Source: Bacteroidota bacterium
Lineage (GTDB): Bacteria > Bacteroidota > Bacteroidia > UKL13-3
DNA: 53,664 bases
Assembly: GCA_027491085.1 (NCBI GenBank)
Contig: JAIXWW010000007.1
Location: 1 to 53,664, forward strand
Reading direction: 5' to 3'
In this document: positions 45,040 through 53,664 of the stretch, one piece after another
Layout: each line of letters begins with the position of its first letter
Numbering within the stretch: position 1 is the stretch's first letter
Notes under the pieces: generated by a model
What the model was told of the DNA's origin: nothing
Databases searched by the model: none
What the model saw: the letters and a program-made list of their open reading frames with translations, nothing else
Position numbers and translations under genes: made by a program

Positions 45040-45047
45040 CAAAATTA
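45040..45047 (-). promoter_or_regulatory. -7 promoter element of lpd
   Basis: Minus-strand TAATTTTG fits TAnnTTTG, 32 nt before the lpd ATG. The -33 element is not clear. The remainder of the 254-bp gap 45009-45262 contains only the terminator described next and a 28-codon open frame judged non-coding. Confidence 0.4.
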
Positions 45048-45206
45048 AACTTATTCATGAAGCTTACTTATGATGTTTGTTAGAAAAATTTCAGAAAGTG
45101 CAGAATACGGAATGACAAAAATGCGAAATGTTTTGCGGGAATTGAGTGAAGAATAATTATTAACTTATTACACATTTTATAGATAAAAGTTAAAAGTAGT
45201 AAAAAT

Positions 45207-45245
45207 AAAAAATCCTGATAACTTTTACATTATCAGGATTTTATA
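45207..45245 (-). terminator. Intrinsic terminator after the ABC-F gene
   Basis: A 13-bp perfect stem (45209-45221 with 45230-45242, core atcctgata/tatcaggat) has an 8-nt loop. On the minus strand it is followed by an AT-rich tract with T-runs. Confidence 0.85.
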
Positions 45246-45262
45246 ATTTCTTATTTTACTAC

Positions 45263-46894
<1,632 letters not shown>

Positions 46895-46917
46895 TTATTT
46901 TTACTTTTTAAAGGCCG

Positions 46918-46925
46918 CAAATGTA
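46918..46925 (-). promoter_or_regulatory. -7 promoter element of the ABC-F gene
   Basis: The minus strand reads TACATTTG followed by CGGCC, an exact TAnnTTTG match 23 nt before the ATG at 46894. No clear -33 TTG. Confidence 0.5.
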
Positions 46926-47001
46926 ATCGTAAAATTTGGATTTTGAACGCTGAATTTTTGATTAAACATAGCATTAGGCAACAATAAAAATTACAAATAA
47001 C

Positions 47002-47691
47002 TTACTTCATCATTTCATTGGCTAATTCTTCTTCGTCTTTTACCATTTTATAAGCAGCACCTAATTCAAATAGTTTATCGCTCATTTCTTCTTTCACTAT
47101 TTGTCGTACACGCATGGTAATGCGCATTTCCCCTTGATTTACGGTGTATTCTAAAAGTCCTCCATCTAGTTTCGAAAATATTTCATCTTGCTCATTTCCC
47201 ATATTTATCTTCGGTATTTCACTATTGAACCAGTATTCACTTACAGATGATTTTCCGTTTAAAACAGAAGTAACAATGGCTTTGGTGCCTTTGTAACCAG
47301 TTATCATTTTGGTTTCTTTGGTAATTTCTACATTAATTTTAACTTTATTGGTGTCGGCAAGTGCATTTTTCACCTCTTCGTCCGTTTTTTTAAAGGCAAC
47401 TTTTTTCTTTTTTTCAATATTGTTAAAGGCAAATACAAATTCTTTTTTTTGAATATCTCTTATGATAATCATTTTGCCAAAAGGAGTTGGCGTTTCTATT
47501 CTGGTTTTACTTTCTTTAAAATAAGCTGTGGCATCTTTAGGTAGCATGCTGGCCATCATTTGTTTTTGCTCTGCAGATATATCCGGAAAATCCATTTCGT
47601 AATAAATTTTTCCTTGTTTAATAACATTTTGTGCAACAAGTATTTGTGTAAATACAACAAAAAATAATGGTAAAATAATTTTCTTCAGCAT
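47002..47691 (-). CDS. Exported protein of unknown function (229 aa)
   Basis: A signal peptide, MLKKIILPLFFVVFTQILVAQ, starts from the ATG at 47691; the frame extends 16 codons upstream, but only with a TTG start. The mature protein opens VIKQGKIYYEMDFP, contains a middle domain with TPFGKMIIIRDIQKKEFVFAF and SVSEYWFNSEIPKIN, and ends in a helical Glu/Met-rich tail. The G-x-I-x-Y-E opening and the modification-of-W/Y strand pattern resemble DUF4412/GLPGLI-type periplasmic proteins, but this is uncertain. An operator-like palindrome (47778-47800), nearly identical to one upstream of icmF, lies 87 bp upstream. Confidence 0.72.
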   Translation of the reverse strand: MLKKIILPLFFVVFTQILVAQNVIKQGKIYYEMDFPDISAEQKQMMASMLPKDATAYFKESKTRIETPTPFGKMIIIRDIQKKEFVFAFNNIEKKKKVAFKKTDEEVKNALADTNKVKINVEITKETKMITGYKGTKAIVTSVLNGKSSVSEYWFNSEIPKINMGNEQDEIFSKLDGGLLEYTVNQGEMRITMRVRQIVKEEMSDKLFELGAAYKMVKDEEELANEMMK

Positions 47692-47768
47692 GTTGCAATA
47701 AATTATAAAAATTTGGATTATAGTTAACCATTTATCCAAAAGAGTCTATTCCTTTTCGAAAAAAAAAT

Positions 47769-47810
47769 TCCAATAAATTTACTAAACTAAATTAGTAATA
47801 TACTTTTAGT
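47769..47810. repeat. Direct repeat copy 1 with operator-like palindrome
   Basis: This 42-bp segment matches 48644-48686 at about 37 positions. It contains TTTACTAAACTAAATTAGTA (47778-47797), a near-palindrome of the same type as 14790-14811. It lies between the split lipoprotein gene and the 229-residue exported protein gene, upstream of the latter. Confidence 0.6.
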
Positions 47811-47827
47811 TTCTGTGCTTCAATTTT

Positions 47828-48517
47828 TTATTGATATATTTTGTATCTAATCAATTCCCAAGTACTGTTATCATTGCTTCTTACAAATTTCACCAAACCA
47901 ATGTTTTTTGCATAATACATGTTGCTATAAATGTCACGTGAAGTTCCATTTGGATAATAAATGTTTAAAATGTTTTTATAGTTGATATTACTGACATTAG
48001 CGATAGAATCCATAAAATTTATTTCTGCTCCTTGTTGATTAGAATAGTCTGTGCCTTAGATATAAATATGAAAACTTCCTATAGGGTTGTTTAAAGGTGA
48101 TAATTGTTGAATTTCAAAAAGTTCATTATTTAGGTTATTTCCGTCTTTTGGATAAAGAGAAATACCGTAGTTTAAGTAATAATAATTATCATGGTATGTT
48201 TTATTATATATTTTATAATCGAAAACTTCATAACATTTGTTCCAACCATATGCATGTATTTTTTTACTTATTGGACCTATTCCGTTATTTGAAAAATACA
48301 CCCACATACTATCCAGCTCACCATTATCAATATTTTTGTAAATCCAGTATGTGCCTTCTTTAAAGTAAAAACGGGCTTTCATATCCTCGGGTATATGCAC
48401 AGTGTTTGCGCTATCGCAAGTTATCGTTGGTGTGTTGTTAATACTAGGTGGTATTTTACTGCACTGAATGTTTAACGAAGTAATAAAGATAAGTAAAATG
48501 ATAAATTTTGGTTTCAT
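47828..48517 (-). pseudogene. Lipoprotein gene interrupted by one in-frame stop
   Basis: The 5' part (48056-48517) encodes 153 residues with a lipobox (SLNIQC) and a domain starting PEDMKARFYFKEGTYWIYKN. It stops at TAA (48056-48058) after FHIYI. The same frame then continues for 14 codons (GTDYSNQQGAEINF) straight into the 61-codon 3' part (47828-48013), which ends WELIRYKIYQ. No frame shift is needed, so one nonsense codon splits what would be a protein of about 229 residues. The 3' part, YYAKNIGLVKFVRSND.., reads like the natural end of such lipoproteins. It is either a recent pseudogene or a stop that is read through. Confidence 0.8.
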
Positions 48518-48643
48518 AATTATTAGTTATATACAAATTAAGTCTAAATAACTTAAACAAAAGAATCTAAGGCAAATAATTTTGTTAAATCTGTGTTATC
48601 TGTGGCAAATGAAAATATCATTTGAAATCTAATTCCTTAATTT

Positions 48644-48686
48644 TCCAATCAATTTACTGAACTAAATTAGTATATGGTTTTTAGTA
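48644..48686. promoter_or_regulatory. Direct repeat copy 2 with operator-like palindrome upstream of icmF
   Basis: This contains TTTACTGAACTAAATTAGTA (48653-48672), related to 47778-47797 and, inverted, to 14790-14811. It ends about 40 nt before the icmF ATG and just upstream of a -7-like TATTTTCG (48695-48702). It would overlap the -33 region of that promoter, a position that suits repression. Confidence 0.6.
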
Positions 48687-48726
48687 AAATCTCTTATTTT
48701 CGCCCAATATCAATAATAGTGCTAAT

Positions 48727-51700
48727 ATGGAAATTGTAGAAAAATATACTCCTGTAAATAAAATAAGAATTGTTACTGCTGCTGCTTTGTTCGATGGACA
48801 TGATGCTGCCATAAACATTATGCGCAGAATTATCCAATCAACTGGTGCAGAGGTTATTCATTTAGGACATGATAGAAGTGCGGAAGAAGTAGTGGATACT
48901 GCCATTCAGGAAGATGCCAATGCCATAGCCATGACAAGCTACCAAGGTGGACATGTGGAGTATTTTAAATTTATGCATGATTTGTTGCAAGAAAAAGGTT
49001 GCGGACATATAAAAATATTTGGTGGTGGTGGAGGTGTAATTTTACCCACCGAAATTGCTGAACTTCACGCTTACGGAATTTCAAGAATTTACTCTCCTGA
49101 TGATGGGAGAGCAATGGGACTGCAAGGCATGATTAACGATATGTTGAAGCAATCTGATTTTGCTACAGGCGCAAATTTATTAGCCGAAGCAAATGAAATC
49201 AACCAAAAAGTTAAAGAACAAGATTATAAATCAATTGCTAAATTAATTTCTGCAGCCGAAAATTTTCCTGACGAGTTTCATAAAGTTTTCAATGCAGAGA
49301 CGATGCATGCAACGTCTGCGCAAACCCCAATATTAGGAATAACAGGAACTGGTGGTGCTGGAAAATCATCATTGGTAGATGAATTGGTGCGTAGGTTTTT
49401 GATGGATTTTGAAGATAAAACCATCGCAATTATTTCGGTTGATCCAAGTAAACGCAAAACTGGTGGTGCTTTATTAGGTGATAGAATCAGAATGAATGCC
49501 ATTAAAAATCCTCGTGTTTACATGCGTTCATTGGCTACCCGCCAAAGTAACTTGGCATTATCAAAATATGTAAAAGAAGCCATTGATGTAATAAAAGCTG
49601 CAAAATTTGATTTGATTATTTTAGAAACTTCGGGCATTGGCCAAAGCGACACTGAAATTATTGAACATAGCGATATGAGTTTGTATGTAATGACACCTGA
49701 ATATGGCGCTGCTACACAACTTGAAAAAATAGATATGTTGGATTTTGCCGACATCATAACATTGAATAAATTTGATAAAAAAGGTTCGTTAGATGCACTA
49801 AGAGATGTAAAAAAACAATACCAACGAAACCATCAGTTGTTTGATAAAAACCCTGATGATATGCCTGTTTTTGGTACTATTGCTTCGCAGTTTAACGACC
49901 CCGGAATGAATAGATTGTATAAATCTATCATGAATAAATTGGTGGAGAAAACGGGTGCTAATTTGAAATCAGATTACCACATCAGCGAGGAAATGAGTGA
50001 AAAGATTTACATCATTCCGCCTGCAAGAAACCGTTACTTATCTGAAATTTCAGAGAACAACCGTAACTATGATAAATGGGTTGCTAAACAATCTGAAATT
50101 GCTGATAAATTATTTGGTTTAAAATCATCAATCGAAACCATTGCGGCCTCTAAAATGGATGATAAAGACCGTTTATTAAAAGGTTTAGAAGAAGCATATC
50201 AAACAGTAAACTTAGATTTAGATCCTCGTAATAAAATATTGCTTGAAACTTGGAGCGAAAAAATTGCTCAATACCAAAACGAGTTTTATATTTTTAAAGT
50301 GCGTGATAAAGAAATCAAAATTAAAACACATTCTGAATCCTTATCGCATTTGCAAATACCAAAAGTTGCTGTACCTAAATTTAAAGGTTGGGGCGATATT
50401 TTGCGTTGGTCGTTGCAAGAAAATTTCCCTGGCGAATTTCCATACACTGCGGGTATTTATCCGTTTAAGCGAGAAGGCGAAGACCCAACTAGAATGTTTG
50501 CCGGTGAAGGCGGACCAGAAAGAACCAACAAACGTTTTCATTATGTGAGTAAAGGCATGCCAGCAAAACGTTTAAGTACTGCCTTTGATTCGGTTACTTT
50601 ATACGGACAAGACCCTGACCACAGACCAGATATTTATGGAAAAGTAGGTAATTCAGGTGTGAGTGTTTGGAGTTTAGATGCAGCTAAAAAATTGTATTCA
50701 GGCTTTAATCTTGCTGACCCTAAAACTTCGGTATCCATGACCATTAATGGGCCTGCGGCAATTATTTGTGCATTTTTCATGAATGCTGCCATTGATCAAC
50801 AATGCGAGATTTACATCAGACAAAATGGTTTGGAAGCTGAAGTAAATGAAAAATTAGAAGCCATTTTTAAAGCAAGAGGAACAGCAAGACCAACTTATAA
50901 CGAAGAAATTCCAGAAGGAAATGATGGCCTAGGTTTAATGCTTTTAGGCGTTACAGGCGATATGGTTTTGCCAGCCGATGTATATCAAAAAATTAAGGTA
51001 GAAACTTTAAAACAAGTTCGCGGAACGGTTCAAGCTGATATTTTAAAAGAAGACCAAGCACAAAATACTTGTATATTCTCAACCGAGTTCTCATTACGCG
51101 TAATGGGCGATGTACAGCAATATTTTATCAATAATGCAGTGCGTAATTTTTATTCGGTTTCTATAAGTGGATACCACATTGCCGAGGCAGGTGCAAACCC
51201 AATTACGCAATTGGCTTTAACGCTTTCAAACGGATTTACTTTTGTAGAATATTACCTAAGCCGTGGAATGAATATTGATGATTTTGCGCCAAATCTTTCA
51301 TTCTTCTTTAGTAATGGAATTGACCCTGAATATTCAGTAATTGGAAGGGTAAGTCGTAGAATTTGGGCCAAAGCAATGAAGTTAAAATATGGAGGAAACG
51401 AACGCAGCCAAATGATGAAATACCATATTCAAACAAGTGGTAGAAGTTTGCATGCGCAAGAAATTGACTTTAACGATATTCGTACAACCTTACAAGCACT
51501 TTACGCCATTTACGACAACTGTAATTCGTTACACACCAATGCGTATGATGAAGCCATCACAACGCCAACGGAAGAATCTGTGCGTAGGGCAATGGCTATT
51601 CAGTTAATCATTAACCGTGAGTTAGGTTTGGCTAAAAACGAGAATCCTTTGCAAGGTTCGTTTATCATTGAAGAATTAACTGATTTGGTAGAAGAAGCTG

Positions 51701-52119
51701 TATTGGCTGAGTTTGATAAAATTAACGAGCGTGGTGGTGTGTTAGGTGCCATGGAAACCATGTACCAACGCAATAAAATACAAGAAGAAAGTATGTATTA
51801 CGAAATGTTAAAACATACGGGTGAGTACCCAATTATTGGGGTAAACACATTCTTAAGTTCAAAAGGTTCGCCAACTGTTATTCCGCAAGAAGTAATTCGT
51901 TCAACCACCGAGGAGAAAGAATTCCAAATAACGATGTTGAATCAATTAAAGCAAAGCAACGAAGAAAAAGGAAAAGAAATGTTGGCTAAAATTCAACAAG
52001 TAGCCATCCATAACGGAAACATATTTGAAGCCTTAATGGAAACAGTAAAATACTGCTCATTAGGACAAATTACGAACGCTTTATTTGAAGTAGGCGGACA
52101 GTATAGACGCAATATGTAG
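48727..52119 (+). CDS. icmF: Fused isobutyryl-CoA mutase IcmF
   Basis: An adenosylcobalamin-dependent carbon-skeleton mutase that interconverts isobutyryl-CoA and n-butyryl-CoA (and related acyl-CoAs), with its own G-protein chaperone built in. Order: B12-binding domain (about 12-145) with the base-off motif D23-x-H25 in FDGHDAA; a linker; a MeaI-like GTPase domain with Walker A GTGGAGKS (207-214) and [16 protein letters not shown]; and a mutase barrel (about 560-1130). The substrate loop is TAGIYPFKR with Phe where methylmalonyl-CoA mutase has Tyr. The 1130-residue length is normal. Residues 190-198 (AETMHATSA) are encoded by a REP palindrome (49298-49317). An operator-like palindrome lies upstream and a strong terminator follows. 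Confidence 0.95.
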   Translation: MEIVEKYTPVNKIRIVTAAALFDGHDAAINIMRRIIQSTGAEVIHLGHDRSAEEVVDTAIQEDANAIAMTSYQGGHVEYFKFMHDLLQEKGCGHIKIFGGGGGVILPTEIAELHAYGISRIYSPDDGRAMGLQGMINDMLKQSDFATGANLLAEANEINQKVKEQDYKSIAKLISAAENFPDEFHKVFNAETMHATSAQTPILGITGTGGAGKSSLVDELVRRFLMDFEDKTIAIISVDPSKRKTGGALLGDRIRMNAIKNPRVYMRSLATRQSNLALSKYVKEAIDVIKAAKFDLIILETSGIGQSDTEIIEHSDMSLYVMTPEYGAATQLEKIDMLDFADIITLNKFDKKGSLDALRDVKKQYQRNHQLFDKNPDDMPVFGTIASQFNDPGMNRLYKSIMNKLVEKTGANLKSDYHISEEMSEKIYIIPPARNRYLSEISENNRNYDKWVAKQSEIADKLFGLKSSIETIAASKMDDKDRLLKGLEEAYQTVNLDLDPRNKILLETWSEKIAQYQNEFYIFKVRDKEIKIKTHSESLSHLQIPKVAVPKFKGWGDILRWSLQENFPGEFPYTAGIYPFKREGEDPTRMFAGEGGPERTNKRFHYVSKGMPAKRLSTAFDSVTLYGQDPDHRPDIYGKVGNSGVSVWSLDAAKKLYSGFNLADPKTSVSMTINGPAAIICAFFMNAAIDQQCEIYIRQNGLEAEVNEKLEAIFKARGTARPTYNEEIPEGNDGLGLMLLGVTGDMVLPADVYQKIKVETLKQVRGTVQADILKEDQAQNTCIFSTEFSLRVMGDVQQYFINNAVRNFYSVSISGYHIAEAGANPITQLALTLSNGFTFVEYYLSRGMNIDDFAPNLSFFFSNGIDPEYSVIGRVSRRIWAKAMKLKYGGNERSQMMKYHIQTSGRSLHAQEIDFNDIRTTLQALYAIYDNCNSLHTNAYDEAITTPTEESVRRAMAIQLIINRELGLAKNENPLQGSFIIEELTDLVEEAVLAEFDKINERGGVLGAMETMYQRNKIQEESMYYEMLKHTGEYPIIGVNTFLSSKGSPTVIPQEVIRSTTEEKEFQITMLNQLKQSNEEKGKEMLAKIQQVAIHNGNIFEALMETVKYCSLGQITNALFEVGGQYRRNM
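49298..49317. repeat. REP palindrome inside the icmF coding region
   Basis: agacgatgcatgcaacgtct differs at one position from the perfect REP palindrome inside the RAYT gene (53221-53240). It is read in the same frame (E-T-M-H-A-T-S against E-T-L-H-A-T-S). It lies in the linker between the B12-binding and GTPase domains, where an insertion is likely to be tolerated. Confidence 0.8.
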
Positions 52120-52167
52120 GAAATGTTGGATGTTGGATTATGAATTTTGAATTATAAATGATTTCCG

Positions 52168-52207
52168 AACCGATGTCATCGCTTCAAGCGATGGCATCGG
52201 TTTTTTT
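52168..52207 (+). terminator. Intrinsic terminator after icmF
   Basis: accgatgtcatcgctt pairs with aagcgatggcatcggt (one G-T pair), followed by seven T residues. The 16-bp stem is unusually long and GC-rich for this window, so a repeat origin is possible. Confidence 0.85.
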
Positions 52208-52237
52208 AAGGTGTGATGCATAATTTTTGAAATAAAT

Positions 52238-52705
52238 ATGGCTTTTGAAATAAATAATGATTCAGTAATTTGTACGAAAAGAACTTCAACTAAATTTTTT
52301 AGTCGATTGTTTATAGTGCTTATTTTACTATTAAATGTATACCTCATTTACCTTTCAATTTCAGATTCTTCAGCTATTTGGTTGGCTGTTGGTGTTTTTA
52401 TTTTCTTTATAGTTCCATATATTTATAGTTTGTTATTTGATTATGATAAAATTGAGGCTAACAAAGATTTTTTGGTTTTTACCAATTCGCTAACAAATAG
52501 AAATAGCGTTTTTACATACAAAGAGATAACATTATTTAAAAGTTATTTACTTACAAATTCAATAGGCCCTCAAGGAGGAGCAACAGCAGGAGAAAATTAT
52601 AATGTATTTGATATTGAATTTGGTGATAAATTTTCTACTAACATTAGTGCTAAAGACTTTGATAAATTTCAAGAATTGAAATTATTTATTCATTCAAAAA
52701 TTTAA
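52238..52705 (+). CDS. Membrane protein of unknown function (155 aa)
   Basis: Two adjacent transmembrane helices (about 28-46 and 50-70: LFIVLILLLNVYLIYLSI, AIWLAVGVFIFFIVPYIYSL) are followed by a cytosolic-looking beta domain (DYDKIEANKDFLVFTNSLTN, YKEITLFKSYLL, NVFDIEFGDKFSTNIS). The order of two helices and then a PH-like beta barrel recalls the bacterial PH-domain (YdbT/DUF304-like) membrane proteins, but the similarity is weak. No partner gene is evident. The ATG at 52238 follows the icmF terminator. Confidence 0.7.
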   Translation: MAFEINNDSVICTKRTSTKFFSRLFIVLILLLNVYLIYLSISDSSAIWLAVGVFIFFIVPYIYSLLFDYDKIEANKDFLVFTNSLTNRNSVFTYKEITLFKSYLLTNSIGPQGGATAGENYNVFDIEFGDKFSTNISAKDFDKFQELKLFIHSKI

Positions 52706-52842
52706 GAAAAATATTGACCATTTAGAAGAATACAAATTATTTATGGAATAAACATAATTCAGAACCTAAATCAAATACCATTAAACACGTTTTTATCTCC
52801 TTTTTTGATTTGGTTTGTATCAATTTACATTGATTTCATTTC

Positions 52843-52878
52843 ACAAATATAGACGTTCCACGCAACGTTTATATTTGT
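52843..52878. repeat. Hairpin with degenerate REP core upstream of the RAYT gene
   Basis: acaaatatagacgtt (52843-52857) pairs with aacgtttatatttgt (52864-52878) with a single G-T pair and a 6-nt loop. The centre (agacgttccacgcaacgttt) is a degenerate form of the REP palindrome agacgttgcatgcaacgtct. The right arm contains TATATTTG (52870-52877), an exact -7 promoter match, 57 nt before the transposase ATG. The rest of the 229-bp gap 52706-52934 is AT-rich with nothing else recognised. Confidence 0.65.
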
Positions 52879-52934
52879 TATAGTAAATTATGAAAATGGT
52901 TAAATTTACGAAATATTTTTATTATTGATATACC

Positions 52935-53525
52935 ATGTCTGATAAATTCAATGATAAATACCGAATCAAATCTGCTAGATTAGAAGGATATGATTACAGA
53001 AATGAAGGTCTTTATTTTGTAACCATTTGCACCAAAAACAGAACACATTTTTTGGGAGAATGTAATGATGGAATCATGTTTTTAAATGATTTGGGTAAAA
53101 TGGCAGAAGATTGTTGGTTAGCAATTCCCTTACATTTTCCAAATGTTTCGTTAGATGAATTTACCATTATGCCAAACCATATTCATGGAATTGTTTGTAT
53201 TGATTCTACGCCTTTCGTAGAGACGTTGCATGCAACGTCTTCAATAGAAAAAGAATCGTCTTCAAATGATAACAAGACGTTGCGTGCAACGTCTCTACAA
53301 GATGAACGTTATAGCAAAATTAGTCCAAAGCAAGGATCTTTATCTTCTGTTTTGCGTTCTTATAAATCGGCTGTTTCAAATAAAGCAAAACATATCAACC
53401 CCAATTTTGCATGGCAACCGCGCTTTCATGACCATATAATTCGTGACGCACAATCATTTATCAATATTCGAAATTATATCATAAACAATCCTATAAATTG
53501 GATAATCGATGAATATTATATTTAA
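52935..53525 (+). CDS. REP-associated tyrosine transposase (RAYT, Y1-transposase family)
   Basis: A single-strand DNA endonuclease of the IS200-like HUH superfamily, normally a single-copy gene that mobilises REP/REPIN repeats. The opening YRIKSARLEGYDYRNEGLYFVTICT is characteristic. The HUH motif is H82-I-H84 in TIMPNHIHGIV, and the catalytic Tyr is Y181 in NIRNYIINNPINW, after WQPRFHDHIIR. All active-site parts are intact in 196 residues. Residues 95-121 (VETLHATS...KTLRATSL) are encoded by two REP palindromes in inverted arrangement. They lie in the loop between the HUH strand and the helix starting SLSSVLRSYK. This makes the gene a carrier of its own presumed substrate. Confidence 0.92.
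   Translation: MSDKFNDKYRIKSARLEGYDYRNEGLYFVTICTKNRTHFLGECNDGIMFLNDLGKMAEDCWLAIPLHFPNVSLDEFTIMPNHIHGIVCIDSTPFVETLHATSSIEKESSSNDNKTLRATSLQDERYSKISPKQGSLSSVLRSYKSAVSNKAKHINPNFAWQPRFHDHIIRDAQSFINIRNYIINNPINWIIDEYYI
53217..53298. mobile_element. REPIN-like inverted REP pair inside the RAYT gene
   Basis: A left REP, gtag + agacgttgcatgcaacgtct (53217-53240, a perfect 20-bp palindrome), is followed by a 34-bp spacer (53241-53274) and a right REP, agacgttgcgtgcaacgtct + ctac (53275-53298, 9-bp arms). The outer gtag/ctac flanks are mirror images, as in REPINs. The whole 82-bp unit is stop-free in the transposase frame. Confidence 0.75.
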
Positions 53526-53531
53526 CTATTT

Positions 53532-53590
53532 GTAGAGACTTAGCACGCTTCGTCTTCATACACAAAAGACGTTGCGTGCAACGTCTCTAC
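53532..53590. mobile_element. Second REPIN-like unit after the RAYT gene
   Basis: A degenerate left REP, gtagagac...gtcttca (53532-53558), and an intact right REP, agacgttgcgtgcaacgtct + ctac (53567-53590). The right part is identical to the one inside the transposase gene. Confidence 0.65.
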
Positions 53591-53664
53591 AAGATGAACG
53601 TTATAGCAAAATTAGTCCAAAGCAAGGATCTTTATCTTCTGTTTTGCGTTCTTATAAATCGGCT
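53566..53664 (+). repeat. 99-bp exact duplicate of the RAYT interior
   Basis: 53566-53664 is identical to 53274-53372 (offset 292 bp). It covers the right REP and the codons for about LQDERYSKISPKQG through YKSA. The match runs to the last base of the window, so the true duplicate is longer. It could be the remains of a tandem second transposase copy. The shift of 292 bp puts it out of frame with the intact gene, which already ended at 53525. Confidence 0.85.

Noticed and set aside
45070..45156. 28-codon open frame between lpd and the ABC-F gene
   Set aside because: It is short, has no ribosome-binding site, resembles the acgaat/gaatgac debris seen in other spacers and has no recognisable protein features.
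50243..50548. 101-codon open frame in another frame of icmF
   Set aside because: It lies inside the conserved mutase region and has low-complexity Lys-rich sequence.

Overview
The window looks like a chromosomal segment of a low-G+C member of the Bacteroidota. This rests on several marks seen directly: Bacteroidota-type promoter elements (TAnnTTTG with an upstream TTG), a lipoprotein-type TamA homologue (TamL), a type IX secretion (T9SS) C-terminal sorting domain, many signal peptides ending in AQQ or AQ, and a fused isobutyryl-CoA mutase (IcmF). No rRNA, tRNA, CRISPR array, phage module or conjugative element was recognised. Genus-level assignment is not possible from sequence reading alone.

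Layout. 1-2.9 kb: dxr (isoprenoid synthesis) and rseP (site-2 protease), plus strand. 2.9-8.0 kb: a minus-strand operon of tamL, an MBOAT acyltransferase and an SGNH-like protein, with a small ORF beyond it. 8.0-10.5 kb: a TrmH-type RNA methyltransferase, serS and csaA (plus). 10.6-15.7 kb: mscL, an M1 metallopeptidase carrying a C-terminal outer-membrane-barrel-like region, a coiled-coil protein and an exported protein (minus). 15.8-19.1 kb: a periplasmic GH13 amylase, then an HxlR regulator divergent from an NAD(P)-binding oxidoreductase with a visible operator between them. 19.2-21.7 kb: a second MBOAT/SGNH pair. 21.7-25.4 kb: a lipoprotein and the helicase hrpB. 25.5-27.2 kb: a Cys-rich lipoprotein and two members of a small exported membrane-protein family. 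27.4-30.5 kb: alanine dehydrogenase, a Rieske protein and a T9SS-secreted esterase-fold protein that has lost its serine nucleophile. 30.7-33.3 kb: cyanophycin synthetase. 33.4-38.7 kb: a UvrD-like helicase with a Fe-S nuclease domain, preceded by four more tandem copies of the small membrane-protein family. 38.8-42.8 kb: a flotillin-like protein, a lipocalin-like protein, a sirtuin and an outer-membrane barrel. 42.9-47.7 kb: a lipoprotein, lpd, an ABC-F ATPase and an exported protein. 47.8-48.5 kb: a lipoprotein gene split by one in-frame stop. 48.7-52.1 kb: icmF. 52.2-53.7 kb: a membrane protein, then a REP-associated tyrosine transposase (RAYT) with its repeats.

Most unusual points. (1) The RAYT gene carries an inverted pair of 20-bp REP palindromes inside its own reading frame. 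The same palindrome (19/20 identical) lies in the same reading frame inside the domain linker of icmF, about 4 kb upstream. A degenerate copy forms a hairpin upstream of the RAYT, and a 99-bp exact duplicate of the RAYT interior follows the gene to the window edge. (2) Six diverged paralogues of one unrecognised signal-peptide/two-helix protein family sit in two clusters about 10 kb apart. (3) A shared imperfect palindrome (TACTRAACTA..TYAGTA type) lies upstream of icmF and two other genes and may mark an unseen regulon. (4) There are unusual fusions or losses: an M1 peptidase with an Omp85-like barrel, and a T9SS-exported pseudo-esterase.
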